64,000 nucleotides of DNA from Geopsychrobacter electrodiphilus DSM 16401 (GCF_000384395.1 NZ_ARWE01000001.1:1426001-1490000); one strand, 5' to 3'. Counted from the first letter of the stretch, positions 26,531 through 36,106 are shown. Program-made: numbers and translations. The notes: a model not told the origin generated them from the sequence alone.

Positions 26531-26633
26531 GCATTTAATAATAATCTTTACTGCTGATTGCTTCTTCGGTATTTTAAGCTAGCTTTTTCAACAGGTTCAG
26601 TTAACTTCGCATGGATTCTAGGATGATTATCCA

Positions 26634-28268
26634 ATGAGTTTGGTAGGCAACCTTGAGGATCTGGGCCTCGGCGATATTCTGCAGATTGTCAACCTCAGTA
26701 AAAAATCCGGGTTTCTTACCCTGACCTGTGGTCAGCGCCAAGGAACTGTCTCCTTTACTGATGGGTTGGTCGTGCAGGCCACTTCCAGTCTTTTTCAGTC
26801 CAGTCTGGGCAGCCTTCTGCTCAAACATAAGTTCCTGAAGCCCGAAGCTCTGGAGCTTGCTCTTGCCGAGCAGGCGACCTTGAAGCAACGAACCTTAGGC
26901 TCGATTCTTGTGTCGAACGGCCAAATCGCTTCCGAAAAAATAGAGGCCATCATTAAGGCCCAGGTTGAACGGATCGTTTATAATTTTTTCGGCTGGTTGG
27001 AAGGGACTTTCGATTTTCAACTCGATGAGTCAAATTTCCCTAGCTTGACTCCCTTGCCTTTTAGTGATTTTACTCTTGAGAATGGGCTGAATCCACAATG
27101 GTTGGTTTCTGAAGGTCGTCGGTTACTTGCCGAAGGACGTCTGGTTGCCGCTGAGACAGACATAGATTTAAATGTCGAGCTGGCTCAATCTGGCGGTCAT
27201 GTAGTTCAAGAGGCTCGACCACATTTCGCGGGTGAAAGCGGTCCGCTCTTCATCATAGATGATGATGACCCGACTCGATCGGTGTTACAAAAAGCCTTTA
27301 TTCGGGCCGGGTTTGAGGTTGAAGTTTTTGCGTTGATTTCTGACCTGGTTAATGCCTGTGCGGACAAATGTAAAATCGGGAGAAATCCGGCCTTACTAAT
27401 CGATTTAATTATGCCAAGGTTGGATGGCAATGGCATCTTGGGTGGTCTTGAAGTTATGGAGATTATTGCAGAGGAATATCCAACTCTGCCGATGATTTTA
27501 ATGACTGACCACCCCAATGCCGAGGCGGAAAAAAAAGCGAAAGAGCTTGGAGTTACTGTCGTTTTACGTAAGCCAAAGAAAATCGAAATTCGTGAAGAAC
27601 GAGGGGTTGAGATCCTTAAAAACCTGTTATTTGAAGTCGATCGGCATTTAATCACGAGGGGCTATCGACCACCTCAGAAAACAGCTGATTTTGATATTGG
27701 TCGTGATCTGGTTGATGACTTTGATCGCGTCGACCAGAGAGAAGGTCCCGAGAAAGAGGGTTCTCCCGGTCTTCATCTCCTTAAGGGCATGCTGCAAGAG
27801 CTGGTTAATCCGCTTCTGTGCGGTGGGGTTATTCTGTTGATTCTGCGTTTTGCCAGTGAGCTGTTGAATCGCGCAGTGATCTTTGATGTAAAGGGGAATG
27901 AACTCATCGGTATTGGTCAATTCGGACTGGATGAAACGACCAAAAATGCCGACAGGATGGTACGCAGTCTGCGACTCACAATTGATTCTGACTCTCTCTT
28001 TGGTCGGGTTCTGAATCAGAAATGCGCATTTCGAGGTCGGTTGGGACAGAGTGCTTCGGAAATAAAATTGCGGAATCAATTAGGAGGAGTTGTTGCTCCT
28101 GAGGTGTTTGTCGGCCCTCTGGTCAGTGGAGGGAAGGTTGTGGCCGTGCTTTACGGCGATAATTTGCCAGAATTGAGGTCAGTCGGCGATATTGAGGCTT
28201 TCGAAATTTTTCTTTCGCAAGCCGGGATGGCCATGGAAAAGGTCCTGCTGGAGAGGCGGGATACATGA
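26634..28268 (+). CDS. DUF4388 (PATAN)-receiver-GAF-like signalling protein
   Basis: A 544-residue multi-domain protein at the head of the chemotaxis-like cluster. Residues ~1-150 match the DUF4388/PATAN type (SLVGNLEDLGLGDILQIVNLSKKSG onset). Residues ~205-335 form a receiver with an acidic pocket (FIIDDDDPTR), a probable phospho-acceptor D in LLIDLIMPRLDG and a later RKPKK lysine. The C-terminal ~150 residues resemble a GAF sensor. No DNA-binding output is visible, so it may relay or bind signals by protein contact. It is inferred to be the first gene of the unit; no promoter was identified in the 103 bp before it. Confidence 0.72.
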   Translation: MSLVGNLEDLGLGDILQIVNLSKKSGFLTLTCGQRQGTVSFTDGLVVQATSSLFQSSLGSLLLKHKFLKPEALELALAEQATLKQRTLGSILVSNGQIASEKIEAIIKAQVERIVYNFFGWLEGTFDFQLDESNFPSLTPLPFSDFTLENGLNPQWLVSEGRRLLAEGRLVAAETDIDLNVELAQSGGHVVQEARPHFAGESGPLFIIDDDDPTRSVLQKAFIRAGFEVEVFALISDLVNACADKCKIGRNPALLIDLIMPRLDGNGILGGLEVMEIIAEEYPTLPMILMTDHPNAEAEKKAKELGVTVVLRKPKKIEIREERGVEILKNLLFEVDRHLITRGYRPPQKTADFDIGRDLVDDFDRVDQREGPEKEGSPGLHLLKGMLQELVNPLLCGGVILLILRFASELLNRAVIFDVKGNELIGIGQFGLDETTKNADRMVRSLRLTIDSDSLFGRVLNQKCAFRGRLGQSASEIKLRNQLGGVVAPEVFVGPLVSGGKVVAVLYGDNLPELRSVGDIEAFEIFLSQAGMAMEKVLLERRDT

Positions 28269-28325
28269 TTCAATTCGATTTAGTGATTTTTATGCCTTGG
28301 ATTTCTAGTGCGATGCGGGAGTGAT

Positions 28326-28694
28326 GTGTTGAAAAAAATTCTGGTGACAGAAGATTCTGCAGCGATGCGCGGCTTGATAGTTTCAACTCTAGAGGAGATG
28401 CAGTGCTTTGAAGTCGTTGAGGCGTGTAATGGGTTTGAGGCCCTGCGTGCTTTGCCTCGGGAGAAGGTCGATCTGATTATCACTGATATCAATATGCCCG
28501 ATATCAATGGTCTTGATCTGGTTAGCTTCTGTCGCACCAATCCCCTGTATCAGCAGACACCCGTTATTATCATCAGTACCGAAGGTAGTGAACGGGACCG
28601 CGAAAAAGGCCTGGCACTCGGTGCGAATGCTTATCTGATCAAACCCTTTCAGCCTGAAGAGTTGCAGCAGGTTGTTCGCCATTTGCTTGACTGA
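28326..28694 (+). CDS. CheY-like single-domain response regulator
   Basis: A 122-residue receiver with D10 in the acidic pocket, phospho-acceptor D54 (IITDINMPDING) and a KPF lysine near residue 105. No output domain. I take the GTG at 28326, four bases after GGGAG; a GTG at 28308 or TTG at 28329 are alternatives. It ends 13 bp before cheA, so it is a likely direct CheA target. It is similar in sequence to the receiver at 39012. Confidence 0.88.
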   Translation: MLKKILVTEDSAAMRGLIVSTLEEMQCFEVVEACNGFEALRALPREKVDLIITDINMPDINGLDLVSFCRTNPLYQQTPVIIISTEGSERDREKGLALGANAYLIKPFQPEELQQVVRHLLD

Positions 28695-28707
28695 GTGGAA
28701 GTTGTCT

Positions 28708-30735
28708 ATGGGTAAACAGCAGGCTGTAGATGAATTCCTTGCGGAAGCGGAGGAGTTGCTTGAAAAATTGAGCCAGGATCTCGCGATTTTGGGCGATGGG
28801 ATTGAGCTTGGAGACGTCAATCCAGATCTTCTCAATGGGATATTCCGTGATGCCCACTCGATGAAGGGGCTGGCCGGTATGTTCGGGTTTACTGATATCG
28901 CCGAGATTGCCCACCACCTTGAAACATTGCTCGACAAGTTACGTCTCGGCAAGGTTTCGCTTAACGGCATTCTACTTGACCTGTTGTTTGATACTATTGA
29001 GGGTGTAGGTTCTCTCGTCCGGGGAAAGTCAGATGACCCGAATTTCACGATCGACGTCAATCCCTATATTCAACGAATTGAAAACCTGCTGTCCGGGCAA
29101 GGAAAGGGTCACGCCTTCACACTTGAAGCGCTTAATCTCGATCAGTCTCTGCTGAATGTTTTGACCGAATACGAAGAGCATCGCTTGCAGGAAAACCTGA
29201 GTCAAGGGAAGCTTATGTTGCTGGCGAATATTTCGTTTCCGCTCGATAGTTTCGACAGCGAACTCTCAGAAATTATTTCAGAGTTTAAGCATCTTGGTGA
29301 GGTTGTCAGTACTTTGCCGGGCGCTTCAAATAACGATCCGAGCCGCCTTGCCTTTCGCATCCTTTTTGCGACTAAAAATACCCTTAAAGAACTCACGAAT
29401 CGTGCTGCACTGAAGGAGTGCCAATTTGACATTATCGCTGAAGCCAGAGCTGTTTCAACCGCTGGGCCGGTTCTTGACACCGGGAAGTCAACTGAACGGA
29501 CTGTTCCCATGTTTCCTGTCAGCGAGGATCCTTCAGTACGGTCAGTCAGCCATTCGGTTCGGGTTGATATTGGTAAATTGGACACCTTGATGAACCTTGT
29601 CGGCGAGTTAGGGCTGGTTAAGGGGAGTATAGCCCAGGTCGTCGGCGAACTTTCAGCGGCAGGTCTCGCCCAGTCACGAGACTTGGCCAAGGCAGCTCAT
29701 GCTTTTGATCGTCGCCTCGCCGAATTGCAGAAGGCCGTGATGGACGTGCGGATGGTTCCGGTTCGCCAGTTGTTTGACAAAATGGGGCGGATAGTCCGGC
29801 GTATGGCTCAGGAGTTGGGTAAAAAAGTCGAACTCAAAACTTTTGGTGCGGACACTGAATTTGACAAACTGATCGCCGAAGATCTGGCGGATCCATTGAT
29901 GCACATCATCCGCAATTCTCTCGACCACGGGATTGAACCGACGTCCGAACGGCTTGCCGCAGGGAAACCTGAGGTGGGTTGTATCGAATTGCGCGCTACT
30001 CAGCGTGGCAATCACGTAGTTCTTGAAATCAGCGATGACGGGAAGGGGATCGATCCAGAAGTCTTGCGCCGAAAAGGGATCAGCAATGGGCTGATTGATC
30101 CTGATGGACATTTCACGCGACAGGACCTCTTCGGTTTACTTTTTCATCCCGGTTTTTCAACACGGGAGGAGGTCAGTGAATATTCAGGCCGCGGGGTTGG
30201 TATGGACGTCGTCAAAAATAACATCTCCTCACTCTCAGGCATTATTGATATCGATAGCGTTTATGGAAAAGGCACCCTGATCAGCTTAACCCTGCCGATT
30301 ACACTGGCGATCATCAAGGCACTGGTTGTGCGCATCCAGCGTCGGGATTACGCGATCCCTTTGACGTCTGTTCTTGAGACTCTGCTCCTGGAGCCGGGAA
30401 TGATTAAGACGATTGATGGGCAGGAAGTCATCGAATTACGCCAGCAAACTTTGCCGCTGTTGCGGCTGAATCGGCTATTCGGTCTGGACCAAGAAACCAG
30501 CAAGCAGGGTGCATTTATCGTCGTGACTGGTTTTGCCGACCGCCGGATCGGAATTGTGGTTGAAGAATTGCGTGGTCAGCAGGATGTTGTGATCAAATCT
30601 CTGGGGAAATCGCTCTCGTTTGTTAAGGGGATTGCCGGTGCTGCCGATCTCGGTAATCAAAAAACAGTACTGGTGCTTGATGTCAGCAGTCTGATAACCG
30701 ACTCCTTGAGGGGGGACGGCAGCACTCATGTATAA
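28708..30735 (+). CDS. cheA: CheA-type histidine kinase
   Basis: A 675-residue chemotaxis kinase. P1 carries the phospho-acceptor H50 (FRDAHSMKGLAGMFGF). A region of unclear fold at ~140-260 replaces the usual P2. The dimerisation helix segment (LDTLMNLVGELGLVKGSI) and catalytic boxes follow: N box IIRNSLDHGIE, G1 DDGKGID, F box LLFHPGFSTR, G2 GKGTLISLTLP. A CheW-like P5 domain closes the protein. All ATP-binding motifs are intact, so it should be active. The ATG at 28708 fits the P1 start; the frame-open stretch before it overlaps the receiver gene. Its stop overlaps the next gene by 8 bp. Confidence 0.93.
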   Translation: MGKQQAVDEFLAEAEELLEKLSQDLAILGDGIELGDVNPDLLNGIFRDAHSMKGLAGMFGFTDIAEIAHHLETLLDKLRLGKVSLNGILLDLLFDTIEGVGSLVRGKSDDPNFTIDVNPYIQRIENLLSGQGKGHAFTLEALNLDQSLLNVLTEYEEHRLQENLSQGKLMLLANISFPLDSFDSELSEIISEFKHLGEVVSTLPGASNNDPSRLAFRILFATKNTLKELTNRAALKECQFDIIAEARAVSTAGPVLDTGKSTERTVPMFPVSEDPSVRSVSHSVRVDIGKLDTLMNLVGELGLVKGSIAQVVGELSAAGLAQSRDLAKAAHAFDRRLAELQKAVMDVRMVPVRQLFDKMGRIVRRMAQELGKKVELKTFGADTEFDKLIAEDLADPLMHIIRNSLDHGIEPTSERLAAGKPEVGCIELRATQRGNHVVLEISDDGKGIDPEVLRRKGISNGLIDPDGHFTRQDLFGLLFHPGFSTREEVSEYSGRGVGMDVVKNNISSLSGIIDIDSVYGKGTLISLTLPITLAIIKALVVRIQRRDYAIPLTSVLETLLLEPGMIKTIDGQEVIELRQQTLPLLRLNRLFGLDQETSKQGAFIVVTGFADRRIGIVVEELRGQQDVVIKSLGKSLSFVKGIAGAADLGNQKTVLVLDVSSLITDSLRGDGSTHV

Positions 30736-31531
30736 AGAATTCTTTAATTTCAGGGAGCGTCCTTTCAGTAAGACACCAGACCCCCTTTATCTCTATCCTT
30801 CACGGAGTCATCGTGAAGCTCTTGCCCGCCTGCTTCACGCCGTTGAAGAGCGCGAAATAATCCTGTTGACCGGAGATATCGGATGTGGGAAGACGACGCT
30901 GTCACGTGCGTTGCTTGATGAGCTTGGCGATACAGCCAGAGTCGCCCTGGTGACGAACCCTCGCCTTTCTCCGCTCGAACTGCTTTATAGTGTTGCATTT
31001 GGGTTCGGTGTTGAGACTCCCGCAAAAGATCGCCTTGGTCTTCTTGGGCAGATTGAACAGATCCTTTTTGATCTTTTTCACCAGGGGCGATTGCCGGTCC
31101 TGATAATCGATGAAGCACATCTGATTCCGCATCGCGACACCTTTGAAGAGATTCGTTTATTGACCAACTTTCAATTGGATGATGGCAACCTGTTGTCAGT
31201 TATATTTTTAGGGCAACCTGAGTTACGCCTGCGCCTTTCACATCCTGCGTATGAGCCCTTACGCCAAAGAATCGGCTTACAATATAAGGTGGGACCGCTC
31301 AGCCTGGAAGAAACAGCGGCCTATATACGTCATCGGCTCTCTTGTGCTGGATGTGTCACAGATATTTTTTTAGAGGATGCGGTCATTGCCTTATATCGTT
31401 TTTCAGGGGGCGTGCCGCGTCGAATTAATCAAGCAGCCTCTCTCGCATTGTTGGAGGCATTCGGCCGCGAACAAGCTCAGGTCGACGCGTCAATTATCGC
31501 TGAGGTTGCTGCAGAATTGTCGGGGATTTAG
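30728..31531 (+). CDS. ExeA/GspA-like AAA ATPase in the che cluster
   Basis: A 267-residue P-loop ATPase of the ExeA/TniB-like AAA group: N-terminal FFNFRERPFSKTPDP is typical of ExeA-type proteins, Walker A is LLTGDIGCGKTTLSR (about 45-58), Walker B LIIDEAHLI, and sensor segments LGQPELR and GGVPRRINQA follow. Unlike ExeA it has no transmembrane helix or peptidoglycan-binding domain. Its ATG sits inside the cheA stop (8 bp overlap), so it is translationally coupled to the kinase. Such an ATPase is not a standard chemotaxis part. Its role here is unknown. Confidence 0.82.
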   Translation: MYKEFFNFRERPFSKTPDPLYLYPSRSHREALARLLHAVEEREIILLTGDIGCGKTTLSRALLDELGDTARVALVTNPRLSPLELLYSVAFGFGVETPAKDRLGLLGQIEQILFDLFHQGRLPVLIIDEAHLIPHRDTFEEIRLLTNFQLDDGNLLSVIFLGQPELRLRLSHPAYEPLRQRIGLQYKVGPLSLEETAAYIRHRLSCAGCVTDIFLEDAVIALYRFSGGVPRRINQAASLALLEAFGREQAQVDASIIAEVAAELSGI

Positions 31532-31622
31532 AGTTTTTTAGTTTGGCCGTCCTATGTTCTGCTATACTTTGCCGGACAATAGACAGGGTCATATCTATCT
31601 TAAGCTACTTTGGATTTGCAAA

Positions 31623-32291
31623 ATGGATCTTGCGGAAATCAGAAAAAAAGCGCGCACGCAAAGCCCGATCGTGAGCAAAAGTATCCCACTGCAGAACGCT
31701 CTGATTCCGATTCAGAGTGAAACTCAGGTGCAGCCATTTGCTCAGCAAGTTCTCGATCACTTCTGGAGTGAGATGGGGGTTGAGAAAGTTTCTACTGAAG
31801 AGGAGTACACTCAGACGTTGACCGATACGATTTCGGTTGATGAAGCTTCTCAGATTCAGTGGCTTGGGTTCTATCTTGGTAAAGAGGAATATGCACTTGA
31901 TATTGAAGTTGTTTCTGAACTTATAAAACCTCGAACTTTAACCGAGCTGCCTTATGTCCCGGAATATGTCTGTGGCATAATTACCCTGCGGGGAGAAGTG
32001 ATACCGGTGGTTGACCTGGTCAGTCGACTCGGGCTTGTGCATGAAGGATATGACGATATTGATCTGAAGAGGATAGTGGTTTGTGAAGGGAGGGAGCAGC
32101 GTGTAGGGTTGCTGGTCGACCGAATTTCACAAGTTGTACGCCTCTCGGCTGATGAAATAGAAAAGCCACAGTTTTTCGGCGATAACCCGGCAACGGCATT
32201 TATTTCTGGCATCGGGCGTAAGCACGGACGCAGCCTTATACAGCTACATCCCGAAAAGGTTATAGACATTGAAAAAGGCCTGACTAACTAA
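31623..32291 (+). CDS. cheW: CheW-like coupling protein with N-terminal extension
   Basis: A 222-residue protein. The CheW domain occupies about residues 75-220 (IQWLGFYLGKEEYALDIEVVSELIKPR, then CGIITLRGEVIPVVDL). The first ~75 residues are a basic/glutamine-rich extension without recognised motif. It would couple receptors to CheA. I start at the ATG 31623 because the upstream open stretch (to 31554) has no coding character. The binding site before it is weak. One of two CheW genes in the cluster. Confidence 0.87.
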   Translation: MDLAEIRKKARTQSPIVSKSIPLQNALIPIQSETQVQPFAQQVLDHFWSEMGVEKVSTEEEYTQTLTDTISVDEASQIQWLGFYLGKEEYALDIEVVSELIKPRTLTELPYVPEYVCGIITLRGEVIPVVDLVSRLGLVHEGYDDIDLKRIVVCEGREQRVGLLVDRISQVVRLSADEIEKPQFFGDNPATAFISGIGRKHGRSLIQLHPEKVIDIEKGLTN

Positions 32292-32369
32292 GTCTCTTTT
32301 TTCAAGTTGATATCTACCGTTCTGTCAAACAGACAGTTCTGACAACAAAGTGTGGAGGGCGCTGTTAAA

Positions 32370-32744
32370 ATGCAAAAAAAAATATTGATCGTCGAAGATG
32401 AAGAGAGCTTGTTGAAGCTCGAGAGCATTTTACTGACAACCAAGGGTTATCTTGTTCAGGGAGTGACCTCCGGTTTGTCCGCTTTGGAAGCGGTCAATGA
32501 GGAGCATCCTGACCTGATTCTGTTAGACGTCATGTTGCCCAAAATGGATGGCTTTGAGGTTTGTCAGCGACTAAAAAATGATCCCGCTACGCGGGGAATC
32601 CCGGTTGTTTTGTTGACTGCCAAAAAGACACCTGAAGATCTTGCGCGCGGAGAAGAGGTCGGAGCCGATCACTACATAACCAAACCGTTTAAATCTGCCA
32701 TGGTGATCGACATTATTGAGCAGTTGGTGGGCAAAAAAAGTTGA
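32370..32744 (+). CDS. single-domain response regulator
   Basis: A 124-residue receiver with E9/D10 pocket, phospho-acceptor D53 (LLDVMLPKMDG), and K in ITKPF. No output domain. The ATG at 32370 is ten bases after GGAGGG. It lies between the two cheW genes and overlaps the second one by 4 bp. It resembles PilH/PleD-type receivers more than the CheY pair at 28326 and 39012. Confidence 0.86.
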   Translation: MQKKILIVEDEESLLKLESILLTTKGYLVQGVTSGLSALEAVNEEHPDLILLDVMLPKMDGFEVCQRLKNDPATRGIPVVLLTAKKTPEDLARGEEVGADHYITKPFKSAMVIDIIEQLVGKKS

Positions 32745-33262
32745 ACTTGAGATTTCTGCCACCAGTAAATGAGGGGGCAGCGGATAAGGAAATTAAGCTG
32801 GCCTGCTTGCGCGTAGGGTCAGCTTTTTATGCCTTGGATATCTTGGTGATTCGTGAAATTATCAGGCCCTTGCCGATTATTCCGGTCCCGCGCGCCCCTG
32901 ATTATGTAGAGGGTGTCATTACTCTGCGCAAGGCAGTGATTCCAATTCTTGATCTGCGCCGTCGTTTTGGAATTGAGCCATGTTCCGAACCTCATGAGCG
33001 GATTATTATCTGTGCGGTTGATGGGCGGATCATCGGTCTGAAGGTTGATGCGGTGACGGAGGTCGTTACTTTTTGGAGAGATGAAATACAACCTGCACCA
33101 TATTATATGGCTAGAGCCGACAGTGAATTTTTCCCAGGTGTTTGTCGCCATAAGGGGAAGCTTCTGTTTTTGCTTGATCTGCGCAAAATCCTCGTGAATA
33201 ACCATCGTATAAACGCCGCACAGCTTCAACAACAGGCGCTCGAAGGTGTAAAGAAAGATTAA
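32741..33262 (+). CDS. cheW: CheW-like coupling protein
   Basis: A 173-residue CheW-domain protein (IKLACLRVGSAFYALDILVIREIIRP, VEGVITLRKAVIPILDLRRRFG) with a short C-terminal tail. It starts at a TTG overlapping the preceding receiver stop by 4 bp, with GGTGGG at suitable distance, so translation is probably coupled. Possible separate role from the other CheW, for instance binding a different receptor class. Confidence 0.85.
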   Translation: MNLRFLPPVNEGAADKEIKLACLRVGSAFYALDILVIREIIRPLPIIPVPRAPDYVEGVITLRKAVIPILDLRRRFGIEPCSEPHERIIICAVDGRIIGLKVDAVTEVVTFWRDEIQPAPYYMARADSEFFPGVCRHKGKLLFLLDLRKILVNNHRINAAQLQQQALEGVKKD

Positions 33263-33269
33263 AATTTTA

Positions 33270-34094
33270 ATGATTATCGCCTGCCCACAATGCCAGAAAA
33301 AATTACGGATTCATGCGGGGAAGTACGCCGGAAAGAGACTTTCACTCTCATGCCGAAAATGCGGAGCTCAATTCCCCTGCCAAGTTTCCCCCGCATCAAA
33401 AATTTTACTCGCCCATGGTGACCCTGAGGTCTGCCGAACGATACTGGATGTCTGTTGTCAGGATGTGTCTGAAATTCAGACCTGTGCTGACGCCCAGCGG
33501 GCGCGACAGCTTTTAAATCAATTTTGTTTTTCGGTTCTGCTGCTTGATGTCGCGTTGCCGGGGGCTTTCCCTTTTCAACTAATTGATGAGATTCATCAAA
33601 GTGGTGAATCCACTCGGATTATCCTGATCCCTTCGGTTTACAATCGAACGGCTTATAAGAGACGTCCCTCTTCGCTCTATGGAGCAGACGCCTACCTCGA
33701 GTTGCATCACCTGTCTGATCGTCTGATTCCTTTGTTACACGAGTTGATCCCCGGGCTGACTTTGAACAGCCTTCCTTATTGCGCGATGAGCGATGTAGGA
33801 GAAGAGCGAACATTGTCACCCGAAGCGTGTCTCAACGAGCAGGCCGCAGATCTCGCGCGCATGTTAATTGCTGATATTGCTCTTTATCATCAGGATGCAA
33901 TTGACTTGGGGATTCAGCAACAGGACCTTGAGGTGCGCTTGGCGCTGCAGCTTAGTGAAGGGCGACAGATGTTGGCGCGCAGAATTCCTCAAATTGAACT
34001 AGATAAACAGGATTATTTATTAGAGGCTCTAAGTCAATTTGCAGCTGCGCGAAAAAAAGAAATGTATTCTGGCGGAGAGGCATTCAATGGCTGA
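33270..34094 (+). CDS. zinc-ribbon protein with degenerate receiver domain
   Basis: A 274-residue protein. Residues 1-40 form an MJ0042-type zinc ribbon (CPQCQKKL, then CRKCGAQFPC). Residues ~44-165 form a receiver-like fold with D in LLLDVALPGAF, but the region that normally carries the invariant lysine reads GADAYLELHHL, with no KP. Phosphorylation-driven switching is therefore doubtful. A helical C-terminal part of ~100 residues has no recognised family. It overlaps the HEAT gene by 8 bp. Zinc-ribbon receivers are known in Geobacter-group genomes; the function is unknown. Confidence 0.7.
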   Translation: MIIACPQCQKKLRIHAGKYAGKRLSLSCRKCGAQFPCQVSPASKILLAHGDPEVCRTILDVCCQDVSEIQTCADAQRARQLLNQFCFSVLLLDVALPGAFPFQLIDEIHQSGESTRIILIPSVYNRTAYKRRPSSLYGADAYLELHHLSDRLIPLLHELIPGLTLNSLPYCAMSDVGEERTLSPEACLNEQAADLARMLIADIALYHQDAIDLGIQQQDLEVRLALQLSEGRQMLARRIPQIELDKQDYLLEALSQFAAARKKEMYSGGEAFNG

Positions 34095-36105
34095 TAAGGC
34101 GCAATTGGCACTGCTGCTTGAATCCCCTGATACTGAAGAGCGAATCGCCGCCGTGAGGCAGATTGCACAGGTGACTGACGACCCGATGACACTCTTTTCT
34201 ATCGGGCTCGGGGATGGCGATTGGCGGGTTCGCAAAGCTGCGGTCGCGGCTTTTTTTCAAGTTGAGCGACCTGAAACCTATTTAGATGAGCTGATCGGGT
34301 ACTTGCATAACCCTGAAAATGCCGGTTTGCGGAATGCGTCAATTGATATTTTGACCAGCCTCGGACCTTTGGCTGTCAGCCAGTTGCGAGCAGAAATTGC
34401 CTGTGAAGATATCGAAGTGCGAAAATTTATTATCGATATTTTGGGCGAAATCGGCGACTCCAGTTGTGCTGATGAGTTGACATGTTCCTTGACCGATACC
34501 GACATTAATGTTCGCTATGCCACTGTAGAAACTCTTGGGAAGCTGCGCGTTTTGGGCGCCGTTGAACCGCTTTTAGCGTTGATGACCGATCCTGATCCCG
34601 GGCTTAAATTTACAATTTTGCAATCGTTGACGCAAATCGGTGGGTCGATACCGATTGAACCCCTGGCTATTCATTTGAAGGACCCTTTATTACGTAGGGT
34701 GCTCTTTGATTGTTTTGCCAAGGTTGGCGGTTGCGATGCGATTCCGTATCTTGTCAGGGGATTGTGTGATCCTTTGCGGCAGGTCCGCGAAGCGGCGGTC
34801 ATGGCTCTATTTGAATTGCAGAGTTCGGGACATTGTCCTCTCGACGAGGAGTTGATCAAGGTTAATGCCGGACAGATTGCTGGTGAGCTCGAACATTTGT
34901 TTTTGGATGAGAGGCATCAGCTTAAAAAGGCTGCGCTTGCGATTTATGCTCCATTTGGAAGAACGCGGGATTTGCGTCCCTTGCTTTCCTGTGTGGCTGA
35001 TGAACACCTGCGCAGTCAGGCGCTCAAGGTTTTTGCCGATCTTGGGCCGACATCCTATAACCGTTTACTTAAATCCCTCAGTGGCCCCGAACCGCAAGAG
35101 CTCATCTCTCTTATTCATATTGGAGGCGAGCTAGGTTTTGAGCAAGGGTTGTCATTTGCGTTAGATGGTATTCATGCCGAAGACCCTCAGTTACGGCATA
35201 CCTCAACCAGGACGATAGGTCAGTTAGGCAGCGCGGCAGAACTGAACCATTTATTGCGTCTGCTTGATGATGAGGTTTCTGAAATTCAGGATGCTGCAGT
35301 CGCCGCCATCGCCAGGATTGGCCGGCGGCAAAGGTCCGATATTTTACGTTCAATTGTTCCTTTCCTTGATGATCATGATGCCTCGAAACGGATGCGCACT
35401 GTGCGGATTCTTGGTTCTCTTGATGGTGAAGAGGTAGAAGCCCATCTCTTGAAAGCGTTCAAAGATTCATCGAGTCGCGTGCGTTGCGAAGCTCTCCAAG
35501 CGCTGATGGGCTGTTGCTCTGAACCCGTTATTTCAGGCGTAACTCTGGGTTTAACTGATGAATCTCCTGAAGTTAGACGCCTGGCAGTAAGTGCTCTTGG
35601 CCAATATCCTCAGTCACGAGTGCTACCAGCATTATTTCTGGCCGTCGAGGATAACGACCTGTGGGTAAGGACGGCCGTGATGCGTACATTAGGGCATTTC
35701 TCCGGTGAGGACGTAAGAAAACTTTTGCTACGCGGTATCGGAGACTCCATCGGGCTGGTAGTGATCGCCGCCCTTGAAGCTGCGATCATTGTTATTCCTG
35801 ATGAGAGTCGCGGACTGCTTGAACATGCCCTTGGGCATGTTGATGAAGAGGTTGTCAAGACTGCGATGAACCACCTCGGGCGACTAGGTGCCACGGATTG
35901 GATTGAACCTTTCGGACGAGGGTTGCTTCACCATCCTCATTGGGATGTGCGTATCCATGCAGCGAGAAATCTTGGTGACAGCGAGCTGAGTCTAGCGGCT
36001 CAATGGTTGGAGGAGCGCTTGAAGGTTGAAGAGGACGAGCTTGTGCGTCAGGCCCTGAATGCCGCCCTCTCCAGCCGATTGTGTGTCCTGAGCCGCGAGC
36101 ATTAG
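34087..36105 (+). CDS. HEAT-repeat protein of the che cluster
   Basis: A 672-residue protein made of consecutive HEAT (PBS lyase-type) repeats over its whole length, with typical phrases such as DGDWRVRKAAVAAF, VRYATVETLGKL, VREAAVMALFEL and VRRLAVSALGQYP. No membrane segment or enzyme motif. Such solenoids usually serve as protein-binding scaffolds. I chose the ATG at 34087 after GGAGAGG; it overlaps the previous gene by 8 bp. CheR follows 1 bp later. A scaffold for the Che-type complex is an inference. Confidence 0.82.
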   Translation: MADKAQLALLLESPDTEERIAAVRQIAQVTDDPMTLFSIGLGDGDWRVRKAAVAAFFQVERPETYLDELIGYLHNPENAGLRNASIDILTSLGPLAVSQLRAEIACEDIEVRKFIIDILGEIGDSSCADELTCSLTDTDINVRYATVETLGKLRVLGAVEPLLALMTDPDPGLKFTILQSLTQIGGSIPIEPLAIHLKDPLLRRVLFDCFAKVGGCDAIPYLVRGLCDPLRQVREAAVMALFELQSSGHCPLDEELIKVNAGQIAGELEHLFLDERHQLKKAALAIYAPFGRTRDLRPLLSCVADEHLRSQALKVFADLGPTSYNRLLKSLSGPEPQELISLIHIGGELGFEQGLSFALDGIHAEDPQLRHTSTRTIGQLGSAAELNHLLRLLDDEVSEIQDAAVAAIARIGRRQRSDILRSIVPFLDDHDASKRMRTVRILGSLDGEEVEAHLLKAFKDSSSRVRCEALQALMGCCSEPVISGVTLGLTDESPEVRRLAVSALGQYPQSRVLPALFLAVEDNDLWVRTAVMRTLGHFSGEDVRKLLLRGIGDSIGLVVIAALEAAIIVIPDESRGLLEHALGHVDEEVVKTAMNHLGRLGATDWIEPFGRGLLHHPHWDVRIHAARNLGDSELSLAAQWLEERLKVEEDELVRQALNAALSSRLCVLSREH

Positions 36106-36106
36106 A

